In this document: positions 24,583-36,161 of the stretch, piece by piece
Layout of the letters: each line of letters starts with the position of its first letter
Position numbering within the stretch: position 1 is the first letter of the stretch
DNA from: Notospermus geniculatus
Lineage: Eukaryota > Nemertea > Pilidiophora > Heteronemertea > Lineidae
Assembly (NCBI GenBank): GCA_002633025.1
Contig: NMRB01000110.1
Span: 433,483-497,482, forward strand
Length of the DNA: 64,000 nt
Direction: 5' to 3'
The notes under the pieces: model-generated
The model's input: the letters and a program-made list of their open reading frames with translations, nothing else
Database searches by the model: none
What the model was told of the DNA's origin: nothing
Translations under genes and position numbers: made by a program

Positions 24583-27500
24583 TTGGGAAAACTCCCTTCG
24601 AAGAACTCCCCCCAACGCGAAGAGATATCATCGTTATGCAGGTTTTTCGGCTTCAAACCGCTCGTCAATTTCAGCATCGCAAATTGTGGCTTCAAGTACA
24701 GTACATATACATATCATGTACATGTACGTGTAATGGGCATGCATCATCAGAATCATGTATCAAATCACATGGATTCCACAGATTTTAGTAGATTATCTCG
24801 ATCATGTAAACTTCCTGCCTTTAGATCCCTTGGATATACATGTACATGTAGGTGTTAAATTCTTTGTAATCACCAGTACAAGAGCCAGCCAGCAAATCAT
24901 TGTTTTTTTTAAATTGCATTTAATTTCGTAGTCTTATCAGACGTAACTAGACATTTCAACCATGCGGTGCTGTCCCTGACAAAGTAACAAGTGAAATTCA
25001 AATCGAATTTTATCCACAAAATATGCAGAATCCCCCATGAGTTTTCGACCGAGCTTTTTCACCAACGCACCAAAGTTCTCGAAACTGAGCACATCGCAAA
25101 AACGAATTACAAACTGGAGGTGCTCTTTGGCGCAAATTTTGGGAACTTGCGGCCACAGGCAAATTTGCAACTCACGGAAATGAATCGTTTCAACGACACT
25201 CTCCATTCGTGAAACAACTAAATGCATTTAAGATGTATTTATTTTTGCATAAAAACTATACAGTATATGCATCTGTGACGCTCTCGTCCACCCGACTATA
25301 CGAAGTGACTGGCCGCATGGTGGTGAAATCACAAGGTGCTTGTTTCTCTCAACTCACAGCCCGAGATCATATGATCAGTCGTAATTTTTATCCATAAGCA
25401 GTGATTTCCCACGATGTCTATTTTCAAACAATTTGTATAATGTATTTTGCAACTGTGTATGAGTTAAAGGCATAAAGTTCAAAAGAAATTGTCACAGGGA
25501 TCACACGGTTTTGTATACTAGTACATTTTGTACATGTAGTAATATCTTATTCCAGCAGTTAAATGGAGTTTCTTTCACTGGAGTAATGTTTACGTGTGGG
25601 CCTTCAGCTCAAAATGTAGGTTTTATGCAACCAGTCCCGCCAAACTCTGCAGTGAACTTCGTTTGTAATGATATGATTAAGAAATGAAAGTAATTATTAA
25701 GGAATGATGACAACTGTTGTGTCGCAGTATTTTTGTGGACTTTCTGAGAACGGTGTCCGCTTCTCGTGTGAATATATCCAAGGAATACAACCGTGCACAG
25801 GTTTTGATCTTCGGTCTCGGTGAAGGCTAACCTGCCTAGTATCTGAAATGTAACCGATTTTGCCCGATGTGTGTCACTCACGGCCATTACATGAATATAT
25901 GGCGTTCACGAGGCTTGAAAATTACTTACCATCTAAATCTTGGCACACATTCAATGGGTACAACCAAATTCCACCAGTGCCATCACATTTTCTTCAGTAT
26001 ACAAGTACATTGTAGATTCTTCCCTCTAATTCTAAGTTCACGGCTGCATTAATGCATTACAGAAGTATTCATTTTGTAAGTTAGATACATGTATCTGACT
26101 GCCATATGTCAAATACATCAACGGATGCCTTGGTAATAATATAATTCCAAAGTACAGTGTAATCCTTTATAGTTGAAAATAATACACTTTATTTCCACCA
26201 TTCCACCCATGGGTCATTTTCTCTTCACTGTTAATGTACGTGTTAATGTACATGTATATATTAAAAGGATACTCCCAGGGTGATTGTACGTAACGCCAGA
26301 CATACCAGACTGTAAATTTGATGTATCGTCTTTGCGAATCATGCCCTTTATCAAGAAGTTTACACCTGCAGATTGCAGAAAATACACTGCAAACACAGAC
26401 CTTTTTGCCACGACACACGCAGGACAAACGTACCAACATTATACTTTGTTTTCATACGTATTTTTGGTCCCGATCAAACAAGGGGACTTTTCGCGTGAGT
26501 TCATCAACAAATCATAAAGGAAACGTCACAACTTGAGCGATGTGATTGAGCATGTCAACTCGTTACTCACTTCCCAGTATTTAATATTGTGTTACATTAC
26601 CTTTTGCGGTCCAATATGCCAATTTTCGTGACGTCATATTTCATTCTGTGAGTTTTTATCTAGGCAGTGTCATAGGGGCTGGTCTTCAGGATAAACGCTA
26701 TCATCCATTTAATTTCTAAGACCCTTTTAGTTGTATAAATATTACTTAAAATTTTGTTGTTGTGACCATATGTATAAAAACATTGACACTTTAATTGGCT
26801 TATGGTTGCGTGGAACTTCATGGTTGTCCGAAAATAGAGCATGTAATGCTTCCTGACTTAACTCGAAATACGGGATATGAAATGAAATCTGCAACACGAG
26901 AGCTGTACTGTACAAACGACGCAAAAGTCAACTCACAGTGATTTAACAAAATCTTAGGCGATTGTACATGTACCTACAGGAGCCAACTCTTCACATACGT
27001 AACATGTACATGTAATATACTAGTATCTATTTGATGACTCACTATCCCACCCCAAAATATCACGGTTCGTTCTATTTTCTAATATTTTGCAAAGTTCATC
27101 ATTGACAATGAAATGAAGAGCATTTTGTAATTGATTTCCAATCGTAAACTTATTTGGGACAGTTGAGGTGGAATTGACGTACAAATCCATGTTTTTCATC
27201 ACAAGTTCTTTCCCATTTTTATGATCACATGCCGTTAGTAGACTTCCTTCTGAGTATTTAGAAAATGTCTGTGGACGAGGTGACGACCAGCAACACAAAC
27301 TTCAGGCCATGAGGTTAGAACGGTTCTCGAGACAGGCTAAGATGATGAGTACTAAGTATTTCTAAACGACTCAATCAGACAATCCAGCCACATTAAAACA
27401 CAGGTCTTGCTAAGAATATTACGTTGCCTTCCAAAAAACGGCACCCAAGTCGTAATCATCGCAGTTCAACGGTTGCAAAATTCCGATTTCGAAACTCACG

Positions 27501-27755
27501 TCGTAGTTTTTGAGGACATGAGAATGATCAAGGGTTTTTATCAATAACTGGCACAAGCCCAAGGCGCACTCGGCGGTGCCGCAAACGGCATCAAGGCCTC
27601 AAGGACACTACCATCCATAATTGCTTTAAAATGCCGGGAAGAAAGTTGCTTCTCGTGGCAAGAACTACCATACAGGTAGGATTACTACTGCCTGCTTTTT
27701 AGCTTCGAACTGCCTCCTAACGATCTCCGTTTTACAATTGTATATAATGTGATAT
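24583..27755. repeat. Direct duplication 1, copy A (3.2 kb)
   Basis: Starts GATTGGGAAAACTCCC and ends TTGTATATAATGTG. The same sequence recurs at about 28003-31248 with few substitutions and small indels, many at ACATGT runs. Open frames in the unit (for example minus strand 25609-25887, matched at 29027-29311) are nearly identical between copies, as expected from recent duplication. I recognise no protein in them. Confidence 0.9.
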
Positions 27756-28002
27756 GAAGCGTTTATTAACATTCTTCCAAGTTCCGACACAATTGTCGAC
27801 ATCAGATGCAGTGTATATTTGTGCAACAGAGCAACTTTGAGGGAACTTTCGTCGTTTAGAGGGGACAATTTAATTTCTTTGGCAGTATCTTGCCTCGGCA
27901 TGGTTTGCAGCAATTACATTTGGTGCTCAGCCGAGGGTGGGTTGAGGAGATGTTCAATATCCAACAAGATGCCGGTTTGCAGACAATTATCTTTATGTTC
28001 TC
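27756..28002. other. Unique spacer between the two 3.2-kb copies
   Basis: About 250 bases that match neither the sequence following copy B nor that preceding copy A by eye. No gene recognised. Confidence 0.6.
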
Positions 28003-31000
28003 TCAGATTGGGAAAAACTCCCCTCGAAGAACTCCCCCCAACGCGAAGAGATATCATCGTTATGCAGGTTTTTCGGCTTCAAACCGCTCGTCAATTTCAG
28101 CATCGCCAATTGTGGCTTCAAGTACAGTACATATACATATCATGTACATGTACGTGTAATGGGCATGCATCATCAGAATCATGTATCAAATCACATGGAT
28201 TCCACAGATTTTAGTAGATTATCACGATCATGTAAACTTCCTGCCTTTAGATCCCTTGGATATACATGTAGGTGTTACATTCTTTGTAATCACCAGTACA
28301 AGAGCCAGCCAGCAAATTGTTTTTTTTAATTGCATTTAATTTCATAGTCTTATCAGACGTAACTAGACATTTCAACCATGCGGTGCTGTCCCTGACAAAG
28401 TAACAAGTGAAATTCAAATCGAATTTTATCCACAAAATATGCAGAATCCCCCATGAGTTTTCGACCGAGCCTTTTCACCAACGCACCAAAGTTCTCGGAA
28501 CTGAGCACATCGCAAAAAAGAATTACAAACTGGAGGTGCTCTTTGGCGCAACTTGCGGCCACAGGCAAATTTGCAACGCACGGAAATGAATCGTTTCAAC
28601 GACATTCTCCATTCGTGAAACAACCAAATGCATTTAAGATATATTTATTTTTGCATAAAAACTATACAGTATGCATCTGTGACGCTCTCATCCACCCGAC
28701 TAATACGAAGTGACTGGCCGCATGGTGATGAAATCACAAGGTGCTTGTTTCTCTCAACTCACAGCCCGAGATCATATGATCAGTCGTAATTTTTATCCAT
28801 AAGCAGTGATTTCCCACGATGTCTATTTTCAAACAATTTGTATATTTTGCAACTGTGTATGAGTTAAAGGCCTAAAGTTCAAAAGAAATTGTCACAGGGA
28901 TCACACGATTTTGTATACATTTTGTACATGTAGTAATATCTTATTCCAGCAGTTAAATGGAGTTTCTTTCACTGGAGTAATGTTTACGTGTGGGCCTTCA
29001 GCTCAAACACAGCGTGCAACATGCTTCTATTTGTAGGTTGTAGGTTTTATGCAACCAGTCCCGCCAAACTCTGCAGTGAACTTCGTTTGTAATGATATGA
29101 TTAAGAAATGAAAGTAATTATTAAGGAATGATGACAACTGTTGTGTCGCAGTATTTTTGTGGACTTTCTGAGAACGGTGTCCGCTTCTCGTGTGAATATA
29201 TCCAAGGAATACAACCGTGCACAGGTTTTGATCTTCGGTCTCGGTGAAGGCTAACCTGCCTAGTATCTGAAATGTAACCGATTTTGCCCGATGTGTGTCA
29301 CTCACGGCCATTACATGAATATATGGCGTTCACGAGGCTTGAAAATTACTTACCATCTAAATCTTGGCACACATTCAATGGGTACAACCAAATTCCACCA
29401 GTGCCATCACATTTTCTTCAGTATACAAGTACATTGTAGATTCTTCCCTCCAATTCTAAGTTCACGGCTGCATTAATGCATTACAGAAGTATTCATTTTG
29501 TAAGTTAGATACATGTATCTGACTGCCATATGTCAAATACATCAACGGATGCCTTGGTAATAATATAATTCCAAAATAATCATTTATAGCTGAAAATAAT
29601 ACACTTTATTTCCACCATTCCACCCATGGGTCATTTTCTCTTCACTGTTAATGTACGTGTTAATGTACATGTATAGGATACTCCCAGGGTGATTGTACGT
29701 AACGCCAGACATACCAGACTCTAAATGTGATGTATCGTCTTTGCGAATCATGCCCTTTATCAAGAAGTTTACACCTGCAGATTGCAGACTGCAAACACAG
29801 ACCCTTTTGCCACGACACACGCAGGACAAACGTACCAACATTATACTTTGTTTTCATACGTATTTTTGGTCCCGATCAAACAAGGGGACTTTTCGCGTGA
29901 GTTCATCAACAAATCATAAAGGAAACGTCACAACTTGAGCGATGTGATTGAGCATGTCAACTCGTTACTCACTTCCCAGTATTTAATATTGTGTTACATT
30001 ACCTTTTGCGGTCCAATATGCCAATTTTCGTGACGTCATATTTCATTCTGTGAGTTTGTATCTAGGCAGTGTCATAGGGGCTGGTCTTCAGGATAAACGC
30101 TATCATCCATTTAATTTCTAAGACCCTTTTAGTTGTATAAATATTACTTAAAATTTTGTTGTTGTGACCATATGTATAAAAACATTGACACTTTAATTGG
30201 CTTATGCGTGGAACTTCATGGTTGTCCGAAAATAGAGCATGTAATGCTTCCTGACTTAACTCGAAATACGGGATATGAAATGAAATCTGCAACACGAGAG
30301 ATGTACTGTACGAACGACGCAAAAGTCAACTCACACAGTGATTTAACAAAATCTTAGGCGATTGTACCTACAGGAGCCAACTCCTCACATACGTACAATA
30401 TGTACATGTAATATACTAGTATCTATTTGATGACTCACTATCCCACCCCAAAACATCACGGTTCGTTCTATTTTCTAATATTTTGCAAAGTTCATCATTG
30501 ACAATGAAATGAAGAACATTTTGTAATTGATTTCCAATCGTAAACTTATATGGGACACAGTTCCTTTGGTCTTTATGGATAATGCCATAAAGACCAAATG
30601 AACTGTATCTCGCACACTCTGAAAAAATGCCAATCAAAGAAGTTATATGGGACAGTTGAGGTGGAATTGACGTACAAATCCATGTATTTCATCACAAGTT
30701 CTTTCCCATTTTTATGATCACATGCCGTTAGTAGACTTCCTTCTGAGTATTTAGAAAATGTCTGTTGACGAGGTGACGACCAGCAACACAAGCTTCAGGC
30801 CATGTGGTTAGAACGGTTCTCGAGACAGGCAGGCTAAGATGATGGGTACTGAGTATTTCTAAACGACTCAATCAGACAATCCAGCCACATTAAAACACAG
30901 GTCTTGCTAAGAATATTACGTTGCCTTCCAAAAAACGGCACCCAAGTCGTAATCATTGCAGTTCAAGGGTTGCAAAATTCCGATTTCGATATTCACGTCG

Positions 31001-31248
31001 TAGTTTTTGAGGACATGAGAATGATCAAGGGTTTTTATTAATAACTGGTACAAGCCCAAGGCGCACTCGGCGGTGCCGCAAACGGTATCAAGGCCTCAAG
31101 GACACTACCATCCATAATTTCTTTAAAATGCCGTGAAGAAAGTTGCTTCTCGTGGCAAGAACTACCATACAGGTAGGATTACTACTGCCTGCTTTTCAGC
31201 TTCGAACTGCCTCCTAACGATCTCCGTTTTACAATTGTATATAATGTG
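28003..31248. repeat. Direct duplication 1, copy B (3.2 kb)
   Basis: Collinear with 24583-27755. Differences include loss of one ACATGT unit near 28264, a deletion near 28553, an added stretch near 29009-29040 and a 97-bp insertion at 30557-30653. Confidence 0.9.
30557..30653. mobile_element. 97-bp insertion with a 21-bp hairpin, present only in copy B
   Basis: Absent from the matching place in copy A (near 27155-27165). It is flanked by an 11-base direct repeat TTATATGGGAC (30546-30556 and 30643-30653), which looks like a target-site duplication. Arms 30558-30578 and 30585-30605 (CTTTGGTCTTTATGG and its complement) pair with one mismatch around a 6-base loop. The hairpin lies at one end rather than spanning the insert, so a duplication-with-template-switch origin is also possible. 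Confidence 0.65.
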
Positions 31249-33152
31249 AATATTGTGTATATTTATTTGAAATTTATATTTGAATATTTTGTACTTGTTT
31301 ATTTATTTATTCACAGGAATAGCATTTAACGTATCTCCTACAGCATAATACTCTTACATTGCGAGTCACAAGAAACAAATACAGCATGTAAATCTTTAGT
31401 TTTGTCAACTTCTTTTACGTGTCCAGAGAGAATTCATTCAAATTCAGTGCTTTGGGTATACATTTTTAGTTTAAAATGCACACATTGGGTGATGTGACAC
31501 TAAATCTAGTACGCTTTATCGTGTTACTGCAGAGCATTAATAAGTACTGTTTTCAGTATATTAACTGTGCCAAGTCATATCAAGCCTCATTTAAAGCATC
31601 ACCAAAAGGTAGATCATCACGTGGATGTAATGTAATTTTTTTATCGGCAAAAGAGCGATTCAGTCACCAAAATAAAGGATATCAAACGTTTGTAATCCAG
31701 ATAACCTTAAAATATACGTATTTTCTTCGGAAATGTCGGGGAAAATTGGTCGGTTCAAAAATATTCACTGAGTGGTCAGTGCCAAAATTAAGATGTCGCA
31801 ATTTCCTCTTCATTTTTGAATTTAAAATGTGACCTTTATCAGCATTTACCAGAACGTCGGTTATTGCGATAAAATGATTCAAAGCGGATACGTATTTGGG
31901 AGTTTTACTCGCAAGTTTTAAAGGGTGCACAAAAATGTGGTGTTTAGTACCCGTTAGCTTCAATGATCCCACTATACGCATTTTGTGGTCAGCTGTTGTA
32001 TCTGGATATGTGTGTTCAACAGACCTCTCACAACATTCCCTTCAAGCCAAATGTCCAGGTGTTCATCTACCGTCTTGACAGGTGGCAGTGTGTAAATCGG
32101 AACATTTTTTTTTTGATTACCCCGTCAAGCAGCGATTTACAATATAATATAGTGACATTAACAACACAGAGGTCCGTGACCGTGGTTTTACAAAATACTT
32201 TTATTTGTCCAATATTGGTTTATAATTTGATAAATCAACAATGATGTGATCATGTATTACTTCGGGTATGCCCGATTTTCGCGAAGCCCCAAAACACCAA
32301 CGCGAACGCCATTCATTGTTCGATGCCACAAAAACAGCACCGAACAAAACGACTGACGTTAGCTTTGGCGTTTCGGGGGCTTTGCGAAAACTCTATACTG
32401 TCTCGATCGGTTTTGTAACGTGAAGTCAGTTTGGAGTTACATGGTTCCTGTATGCGTACAGGTGTTGAAGTCTGAAAAACTGATATCACCCTGCATTCGC
32501 CATAAAACCATTTTTAACATTAACACGAATCTGCAAGATATTATTTTCAAAACGTACATGTATCTGCTAGTTCATTATCATCACTTATGTGAGATAATTA
32601 TTCATTTGATTAATTGTGTTTTAATGAATGTCATCAGTGTGATCTGAAATCATAAATCAAAGCCACAAGATTCCTGATTTTTGTGACGTGTGTTGTCATC
32701 TAACTAAGCAAAAACACCTGTACAGTGGTGGTACTAGTAATATATGTGCAGTTGTCTTTGCTGTGGAATACTTACGATGACAGACACTTTCAATCCGTTT
32801 TGCATTATTTTCATCTTCCATGAAACAAGACTGTTGAATATGCCACATGCCCTGGCCAAAATATTTCATTCAAAAGCAGTAAATACAGTATACTGTAAAA
32901 CCGTGTATAGCTGCATGCAAGCAGTGAAATTAAAATGGTGTGGAGGTATACACGGTTAGACTAGTATTGTAATTGTTTTATATTTTCACTAGAAATTTCC
33001 TGTTTTGCCTAGCACAAGAACCTGTTCTGTTGGTCTTCTTTGAGCCGGCCAGCACCTCAAATTTGGGTCAATCTTCCACAATATGAAATAAACCAAGATG
33101 TTAAACATAAAACAGTTTTTATGTCAAATCATTTCGTCGCACTCACGGCTAC
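31249..33152. other. Intergenic, no recognised gene
   Basis: AT-rich. Holds short open frames only, including one of 118 codons at 31476-31832 (+) that I do not recognise, and a TTTATTTATTTATT run near 31300. Confidence 0.5.
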
Positions 33153-33786
33153 AGCCGAAACCAAGCCTTCGAGGAAGATATACCAGACGTGCCTGAAAAC
33201 CAGGGCGAAGACTGAGTCAGTGCCACTCGACAGTTTTTCAAGAATTCTTAAGTCCAGTCTGCTCTCTTTTAGGAAGTGCCAAATGCACTCCGCGCCATCT
33301 TACAACCAAGAAGACCCATATTCACCCTAACCGTTGAGCAAAAAATTCAAGCACTACAAGACGTGCTTTTTACATATTTGTACACAGGTACATGTACGTA
33401 CGTACCTCAGTATGACATTTTGGGTATCTGAATTTCCAAATCGAGGTCTTATCTTACCAATATAGTAATTATTATTATATTTTTGTCATAATATAAATTC
33501 TGAAGAAAACGTCAGCGTTATAAAATAGGTGGGATTCTTTTACAGTTTAGTTTCATCATATAACTTGGATAATACAAGACAAACACGCTTAGAAAACAAG
33601 AACACAAAGCAGTAGATACGTTCTGGATAAAAATCCAACTATCGATGTTCAGTTTATTTTTGTATGCTTACAATTGCATCCTTCAAACGTTGGAGACAGA
33701 TTACTATGGGAGCTATTGTGAGGAATCTTTAGGCCTTTGGGATTCTAATGCTGACGTGTCCTTCATGATGGGTTGTTTCTCGACAA
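33153..33786. repeat. Direct duplication 2, copy A (634 bp)
   Basis: Starts CAGCCGAAACCAAGCC and runs to CTCGACAAA. The next unit follows directly. It contains a pyrimidine-rich acceptor-like site (TCTCTTTTAG ending 33272) followed by an open frame starting EVPNALRAILQPRRP and a possible donor GTACAT at 33388, so it may include an exon. Confidence 0.9.
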
Positions 33787-34421
33787 ACAGCCGAAACCAA
33801 GCCTTCGAGGAAGATATACCAGACGTGCCTGAAAACCAGGGCGAAGACTGAGTCAGTGCCACTCGACAGTTTTTCAAGAATTCTTAAGTCTAGTCTGCTC
33901 TCTTTTAGGAAGTGCCAAATGCACTCCGCGCCATCTTACAACCAAGAAGACCCATATTCACCCTAACCGTTGAGCAAAAAATTCAAGCACTACAAGACGT
34001 GCTTTACATATTTGTACACAGGTACATGTACGTACGTACACCTCAGTATGACATTTTGGGTATCTGAATTTCCAAATCGAGGTCTTATCTTACCAATATA
34101 GTAATTATTATTATATTTTTTGTCATAATATAAATTCTGAAGAAAACGTCAGCGTTATAAAACAGGTGGGATTCTTTTACAGTTTAGTTTCATCATATAA
34201 CTTGGATAATACAAGACAAACACGCTTAGAAAACAAGAACACAAAGCAGTAGATACGTTCTGGATAAAAATCCAGCTATTGATGTTCAGTTTATTTTTGT
34301 ATGCTTACAATTGCACCTTCAAACGTTAGAGACCGATTACTATGGGAGCTATTGTGAGGAATCTTTAGGCCTTTGGGATTCTAATGCTGACGTGTCCTTC
34401 ATGATGGGTTGTTTCTCGACA
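33787..34421. repeat. Direct duplication 2, copy B (635 bp)
   Basis: Head-to-tail with copy A with no spacer. It has a 2-base shortening near 34003 relative to copy A, which would shift the frame of the candidate exon before its donor. The ETDYYGSYCEESLGLWDS reading near the unit end is conserved in both copies. Confidence 0.9.
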
Positions 34422-35747
34422 ATAGGCCTGATGCGCCGTAGGCGTCCCCGACAGGCAGGCAGAATACTAGTACTCACTTTCACGTTTGTCAAGAGATATA
34501 CCCTATCTGGGAATGTCGTTGAGTACAATTAATGGAAGATATAAAGGGTAAACCCTGATAAACCTCGACTAGGAAATTTTCTCAATCTGAGGCACAACCT
34601 GCCATTTATGATGCCATCTGCTAAACACCACCCCGTCACACACACATCATAGCTTCCACAGCAATATCCACATCATACCACTCTTAAACTTCGAAAAATA
34701 TCTCATTCTGGCTATTCTGCCATATCTTCCAACCCAAGGTGCCCTCCCCCCGCCCCNCCCCCCCCCCCCCGCCCCACGTTAGACAAAGGACCACAAACCC
34801 AAGTTGCCCTCCAAATGTACAGTGACTCCAGGAGTACTGCGTTACCACGTGTACTTACATACCGGGACCCTACATTGAGGAGCAATCTTTCTGTATAGAC
34901 AAGCCAGTCTCCAGATTCGAGCAATTATAGTTGCCATTCCCCGTGGGTCTAATATACCTCTATCACGACATGTCCGACCTCATCACGGTATGGCCTGTTC
35001 TGAACCGTTTCGACGGTTTGATGCGGGCTAAATGGCAGAGGAATGGGCATCGAAGTGTTCGTTTATGATAGGTTTGCCAGGAAAGGAAGAAATGTGGTTG
35101 GATTGTGCCAGTTACTCCAAATTACCAATTCAGGCACTGTTTGTGTACTTGTTACAAGAAGCCAGGGAGAGTGCTCTCCACAGTTATATCATGGAGGTAT
35201 CTTAATATTTTATACCTCCATGGTTATATGAAAATACAGTTTCTGGTGTATACATCGTTGCCAAAAAAATTGTACCAGAGGTGTTTGCACTCATTCTGGG
35301 ATCCACTTAGTGACACAATACATTTCCAACTCTATTCTCTTTTTTATTTTGTAATTTCAAGTGTATTTACCATTTGTGATAATTGCTGGATGAATCTGTC
35401 CGCAAGGTACAAATTTCACAACATCTACAAATACTGTCGATTAAATTACCCTGAATTTGACTAAAACAGCCAGAAGACAAGTGCAATGTTTATCTGCACA
35501 TGATATTATTATTTTCTTCTTCTGGGTGAGCGTTGTACACAGAGATTGTAATCGTGCATACCTTCAAAGAAAATAGCTTTTATGAGACAGTCAGGTTTAA
35601 CTAATTTCGCATTTTTCGCTTGCAATGAACGAGGCAAGTGCCTTTTAAAAATTTTCTTTTCAATATTCATGTGAATGAAAATTAAAAATCTAAAGTGCTC
35701 CAAATATAGGTCTGTTGTTCTGAAGTATAGTTCCATACAGCGCCCTA
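34422..35747. other. Intergenic, low-complexity C run and one unresolved base
   Basis: A C-rich homopolymer near 34745-34775 contains an N at 34757, marking poor sequence. A short inverted repeat CATGGAGGTAT/ATACCTCCATG lies near 35191-35222. No gene recognised. Confidence 0.5.
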
Positions 35748-36161
35748 ATGTACCACCAAACCAATACATGTACTTCCATTGCATTTACATGTAGGCCTGT
35801 ACTATTAAAACATCCAACTTTAACTGAAGGAAAGGGTAAAAGAGACGACATTTTACTTTCCGAAGAACATCCATCTTTAATTGAAGCAAAGGGTAAAAGA
35901 GACATTTTACTTTCCGAAGAACATCCATCTTTAACTGAAGGAAAGGGTAAAAGAGACAACATTTTACTTTCCGAAGAACATCCATCTTTAACTGAAGGAA
36001 AGGGTAAAAGAGACAACATTTTACTTTCCGAAGAACATCCATCTTTAACAGAAGGAAAGGGTAAAAGAGACAACATTTTACTTTCCGAAGAAAAAACTTT
36101 TATGAAGCAGAAGAAGAGGGTTGCTTTGCTTTCTCAACTTTCTATTGAATCTGGAGCTTAA
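35748..36161 (+). CDS. Hypothetical repeat protein with five 18-19-residue units
   Basis: An open frame of 137 codons. Units begin at 35811, 35868, 35922, 35979 and 36036; four are 57 bases and the second is 54, so the only length change keeps frame. The unit reads HPSLTEGKGKRDNILLSEE with variants (HPTL, LIEAKG). A lysine-rich tail follows and ends IESGA. An acceptor-like TTACATGTAG precedes at about 35793, so it could be a last exon. The reverse strand is also open through the repeats, as any multiple-of-three repeat tends to be, so coding is not proven. No family recognised. Confidence 0.3.
   Translation: MYHQTNTCTSIAFTCRPVLLKHPTLTEGKGKRDDILLSEEHPSLIEAKGKRDILLSEEHPSLTEGKGKRDNILLSEEHPSLTEGKGKRDNILLSEEHPSLTEGKGKRDNILLSEEKTFMKQKKRVALLSQLSIESGA
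35811..36092. repeat. 57-bp tandem repeat, five units
   Basis: Unit CATCCATCTTTAACTGAAGG plus 37 more bases, ending TTTCCGAAGAA. Units 3 and 4 are identical; units 1, 2 and 5 differ by a few bases, and unit 2 lacks three. Confidence 0.95.

Noticed and set aside
25609-29311. 90-residue minus-strand reading conserved in both 3.2-kb copies (MAVSDTHRAKSVTFQILGRL...)
   Set aside because: Near-identity is explained by the recent duplication of the DNA; no independent sign of coding.
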